Shown piece after piece: positions 7,014-8,097 of a stretch of 8,097 nucleotides of DNA. Each line of letters begins with the position of its first letter. Position 1 is the first letter of the stretch. Source of the stretch: Bacillota bacterium (GTDB lineage Bacteria > Bacillota > Clostridia > DSM-8532); assembly GCA_023446675.1 (NCBI GenBank), contig JAEXPO010000155.1, positions 1 through 8,097 on the forward strand. The letters are read 5' to 3'. The notes below the pieces were generated by a model. That model made no database searches and was not told the origin of the DNA. It saw only the letters and a program-made list of their open reading frames with translations. The position numbers were made by a program, and so were the translations under genes.

Positions 7014-7113
7014 AGTCGAACCTCCTGTAAGATTAATATAGGTCTATAATTGCCTTAGTACCTTATTGCTGATAAGCGGTCACAGCCCGCTTCAGACTTT
7101 GGGTTATTGCGCA
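7014..7113 (-). promoter_or_regulatory. Leader and probable promoter region of the E2-E3-E1-rhaA-aldolase unit
   Basis: This AT-richer stretch separates the upstream terminator from E2 and is the natural place for the operon promoter. On the minus strand TATATT (7035-7040) could be a -10 box, but no good -35 lies 16-18 bases upstream. TTATCA (7070-7075) with AATTAT (7046-7051), 18 bases apart, is another weak pair. I cannot name one convincing sigma-A promoter. The sequence also has GCAAT twice at a 16-base interval (first bases 7069 and 7053). The strong AGGAGG of E2 lies at 7021-7026. Confidence 0.4.
7074..7092 (-). promoter_or_regulatory. Inverted repeat upstream of E2, candidate operator or leader hairpin
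   Basis: AAGCGG and CCGCTT form a perfect six-base inverted repeat around a seven-base centre, about 60-80 bases before the E2 start. One arm touches the possible -35 element TTATCA. The position and two-fold symmetry would suit a repressor site for a sugar regulator, or a small hairpin early in the transcript. A six-base arm can arise by chance, so this is a weak call. Confidence 0.3.
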
Positions 7114-7140
7114 GCAAAAAGCCGGTGTGCGGCTTTTTGC
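7114..7140 (-). terminator. Intrinsic terminator after the SorE-like dehydrogenase gene
   Basis: A perfect 11-base stem, 7114-7124 against 7130-7140, with a five-base loop. On the minus strand it reads GCAAAAAGCCG, CACAC, CGGCTTTTTGC, so the GC-rich core is followed by a run of five T that can pair with the upstream A run. It begins 17 bases after the stop codon at 7158-7160. On the plus strand it is followed by six T (7142-7147), so it could work in both directions, although no plus-strand gene is seen. It should end most transcripts from the upstream dehydrogenase and separate them from the E2 operon. Confidence 0.75.
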
Positions 7141-7157
7141 ATTTTTTAAAATCCTAT

Positions 7158-8097
7158 TTAGCTGTTTTTGGAGGGTGCGTGGGCCAGCAGGTATTTTTCG
7201 GCCTCCAGGTTCCAAAGTCCTCCATGGCGTTCCACAATTTCGTGAAGCGCTTTAAACAAGGGATCCGCTTTACCCTTTTCCTCAAAATCCGAAATGGCGG
7301 TAAGAGGAAGGTTGATGGGCGGATAAATAAGCTTTTTGCCTCCGGGAATATGGGGCAGGTTCAGGGTGGTTTCCGCAATAACGTCCAGACCCCCCACATG
7401 GGTTATCATGGAGGAGGGGGAAAGCCTTCCCTGTGCCATGAGATCCAGAGATTCAATCATGTCGTCGGTATTGCCGCCGCTGGTGCCCACCACATGGGTT
7501 GAATTGTAGTGAACATTATAGAAGTTGAAGTCAGCGGAGAAGGCGGTGTTGCTGGGGCCGGCAAAGAAGTTGAGGCAGCCGTCGTGGCCTAATAAAGCAT
7601 CACCCTGCTCCACGACAGGCTTAACCGGTGCGAATACCATAACATCGTCATAGCCGGTGCCGCCGGAAAGGGAAAGCAGATAGTCCTTTCCTTTATCGGG
7701 GGAGGAAGTATTAACATATATAAGATTTACGCCGTTTTTAGCTGCTTCTTCTACTGTATAAATGGAAGCGGCTCTGTCCAGACGGGTTTGATCAATATCG
7801 GTAACCACTAAAAGGGAGGGCTTTCTGTCACAGTGAATGGCGTAATCGATAGCGCCCAGTCCCATAGGACCTACACCGGCCAGAAGAGCCATTTTGCCGC
7901 CTTCCTTAATGCCCATTTCGTGGACATAGGAGCCCTGATTGGTGTGGTACATGGCATGAAAGGTTCCTACAATACAGGAAACCGGCTCGGAAAGAGAACC
8001 GTAGAAGAAGGCCTCACCCTTGTAGGGAAGAAGGCAGCCAAGCTCCATAACCACATTGGGAATAACAATATAGGTAGCATCTCCTCCGATATAAGGG
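7158..8097 (-). CDS. SorE-like zinc-type medium-chain alcohol dehydrogenase, C-terminal part
   Basis: The frame is open from the window edge to the TAA at 7158-7160, giving 312 C-terminal residues; the N-terminal catalytic domain with most zinc ligands lies outside. Counting from the edge: SEPVSC (37-42) matches the conserved Glu-Pro near the catalytic zinc of MDR enzymes; GVGPMG (74-79) is the Rossmann dinucleotide loop; VVTD (97-100) ends the second strand with Asp100, which favours NAD(H) over NADP(H). The stretch from DDVMVFAPV (150-158) through LNFFAGP (175-181) and NFYNVHY (191-197) to VVGTSGGNTDDM (202-213) resembles the L-sorbose 1-phosphate reductase (SorE) group as I remember it. 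Family members interconvert a polyol or hydroxyl with a ketone, often on sugar phosphates. The substrate here is unknown. A GTG at 8054 is only an internal codon; the coding frame clearly continues upstream of it. A terminator separates it from E2, yet its family and position suggest it belongs to the same sugar locus. Confidence 0.82.
   Translation of the reverse strand, partial: PYIGGDATYIVIPNVVMELGCLLPYKGEAFFYGSLSEPVSCIVGTFHAMYHTNQGSYVHEMGIKEGGKMALLAGVGPMGLGAIDYAIHCDRKPSLLVVTDIDQTRLDRAASIYTVEEAAKNGVNLIYVNTSSPDKGKDYLLSLSGGTGYDDVMVFAPVKPVVEQGDALLGHDGCLNFFAGPSNTAFSADFNFYNVHYNSTHVVGTSGGNTDDMIESLDLMAQGRLSPSSMITHVGGLDVIAETTLNLPHIPGGKKLIYPPINLPLTAISDFEEKGKADPLFKALHEIVERHGGLWNLEAEKYLLAHAPSKNS

Noticed and set aside
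7045..7050. A perfect TATAAT on the plus strand in the E2 leader
   Set aside because: No matching -35 lies upstream at the right distance, and no plus-strand gene follows; the AT-rich leader makes a chance match likely.

Overview
The window carries six protein genes, all on the minus strand, with little space between them. Reading in the direction of transcription (high to low coordinates), they are: the 3' part of a SorE-like zinc-type alcohol dehydrogenase (7158-8097, cut by the window edge); an intrinsic terminator (7114-7140); a short leader (7014-7113); a dihydrolipoyl acyltransferase E2 (5646-7013); a dihydrolipoyl dehydrogenase E3 (4201-5562); a large E1 in which the alpha and beta halves are fused (1692-4160); an L-rhamnose isomerase (331-1602); and the 5' part of a class II sugar-phosphate aldolase (1-316, cut by the window edge). 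I see no RNA genes, insertion sequences, CRISPR arrays or plus-strand genes.

The organism looks like a low-to-middle GC Firmicute, plausibly a gut-type clostridium such as a Lachnospiraceae member. The clues are strong AGGAGG-type ribosome binding sites, tightly packed operons, a SorE-type dehydrogenase and the style of the aldolase. This is inference from style, not a taxonomic identification.

E2, E3, E1, rhaA and the aldolase are probably one transcription unit. No gap inside the set exceeds about 90 bases, each gene has its own ribosome binding site, and the only clear intrinsic terminator lies before E2. The dehydrogenase upstream of that terminator is probably a separate or partly coupled unit of the same locus.

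Together the genes suggest catabolism of a deoxy-sugar or related sugar. The isomerase makes a ketose, the aldolase cleaves it (normally after phosphorylation, but no kinase is visible here), the SorE-like enzyme interconverts an alcohol and a carbonyl, and the thiamine/lipoate complex turns a 2-oxoacid or acetoin-like compound into an acyl-CoA and NADH. The unusual point is that a complete, dedicated E1-E2-E3 complex sits inside a rhamnose-type sugar operon. The E1 has uncommon insertions and the E2 seems to carry two E3-binding-type modules, so the true substrate of the complex is an open question.
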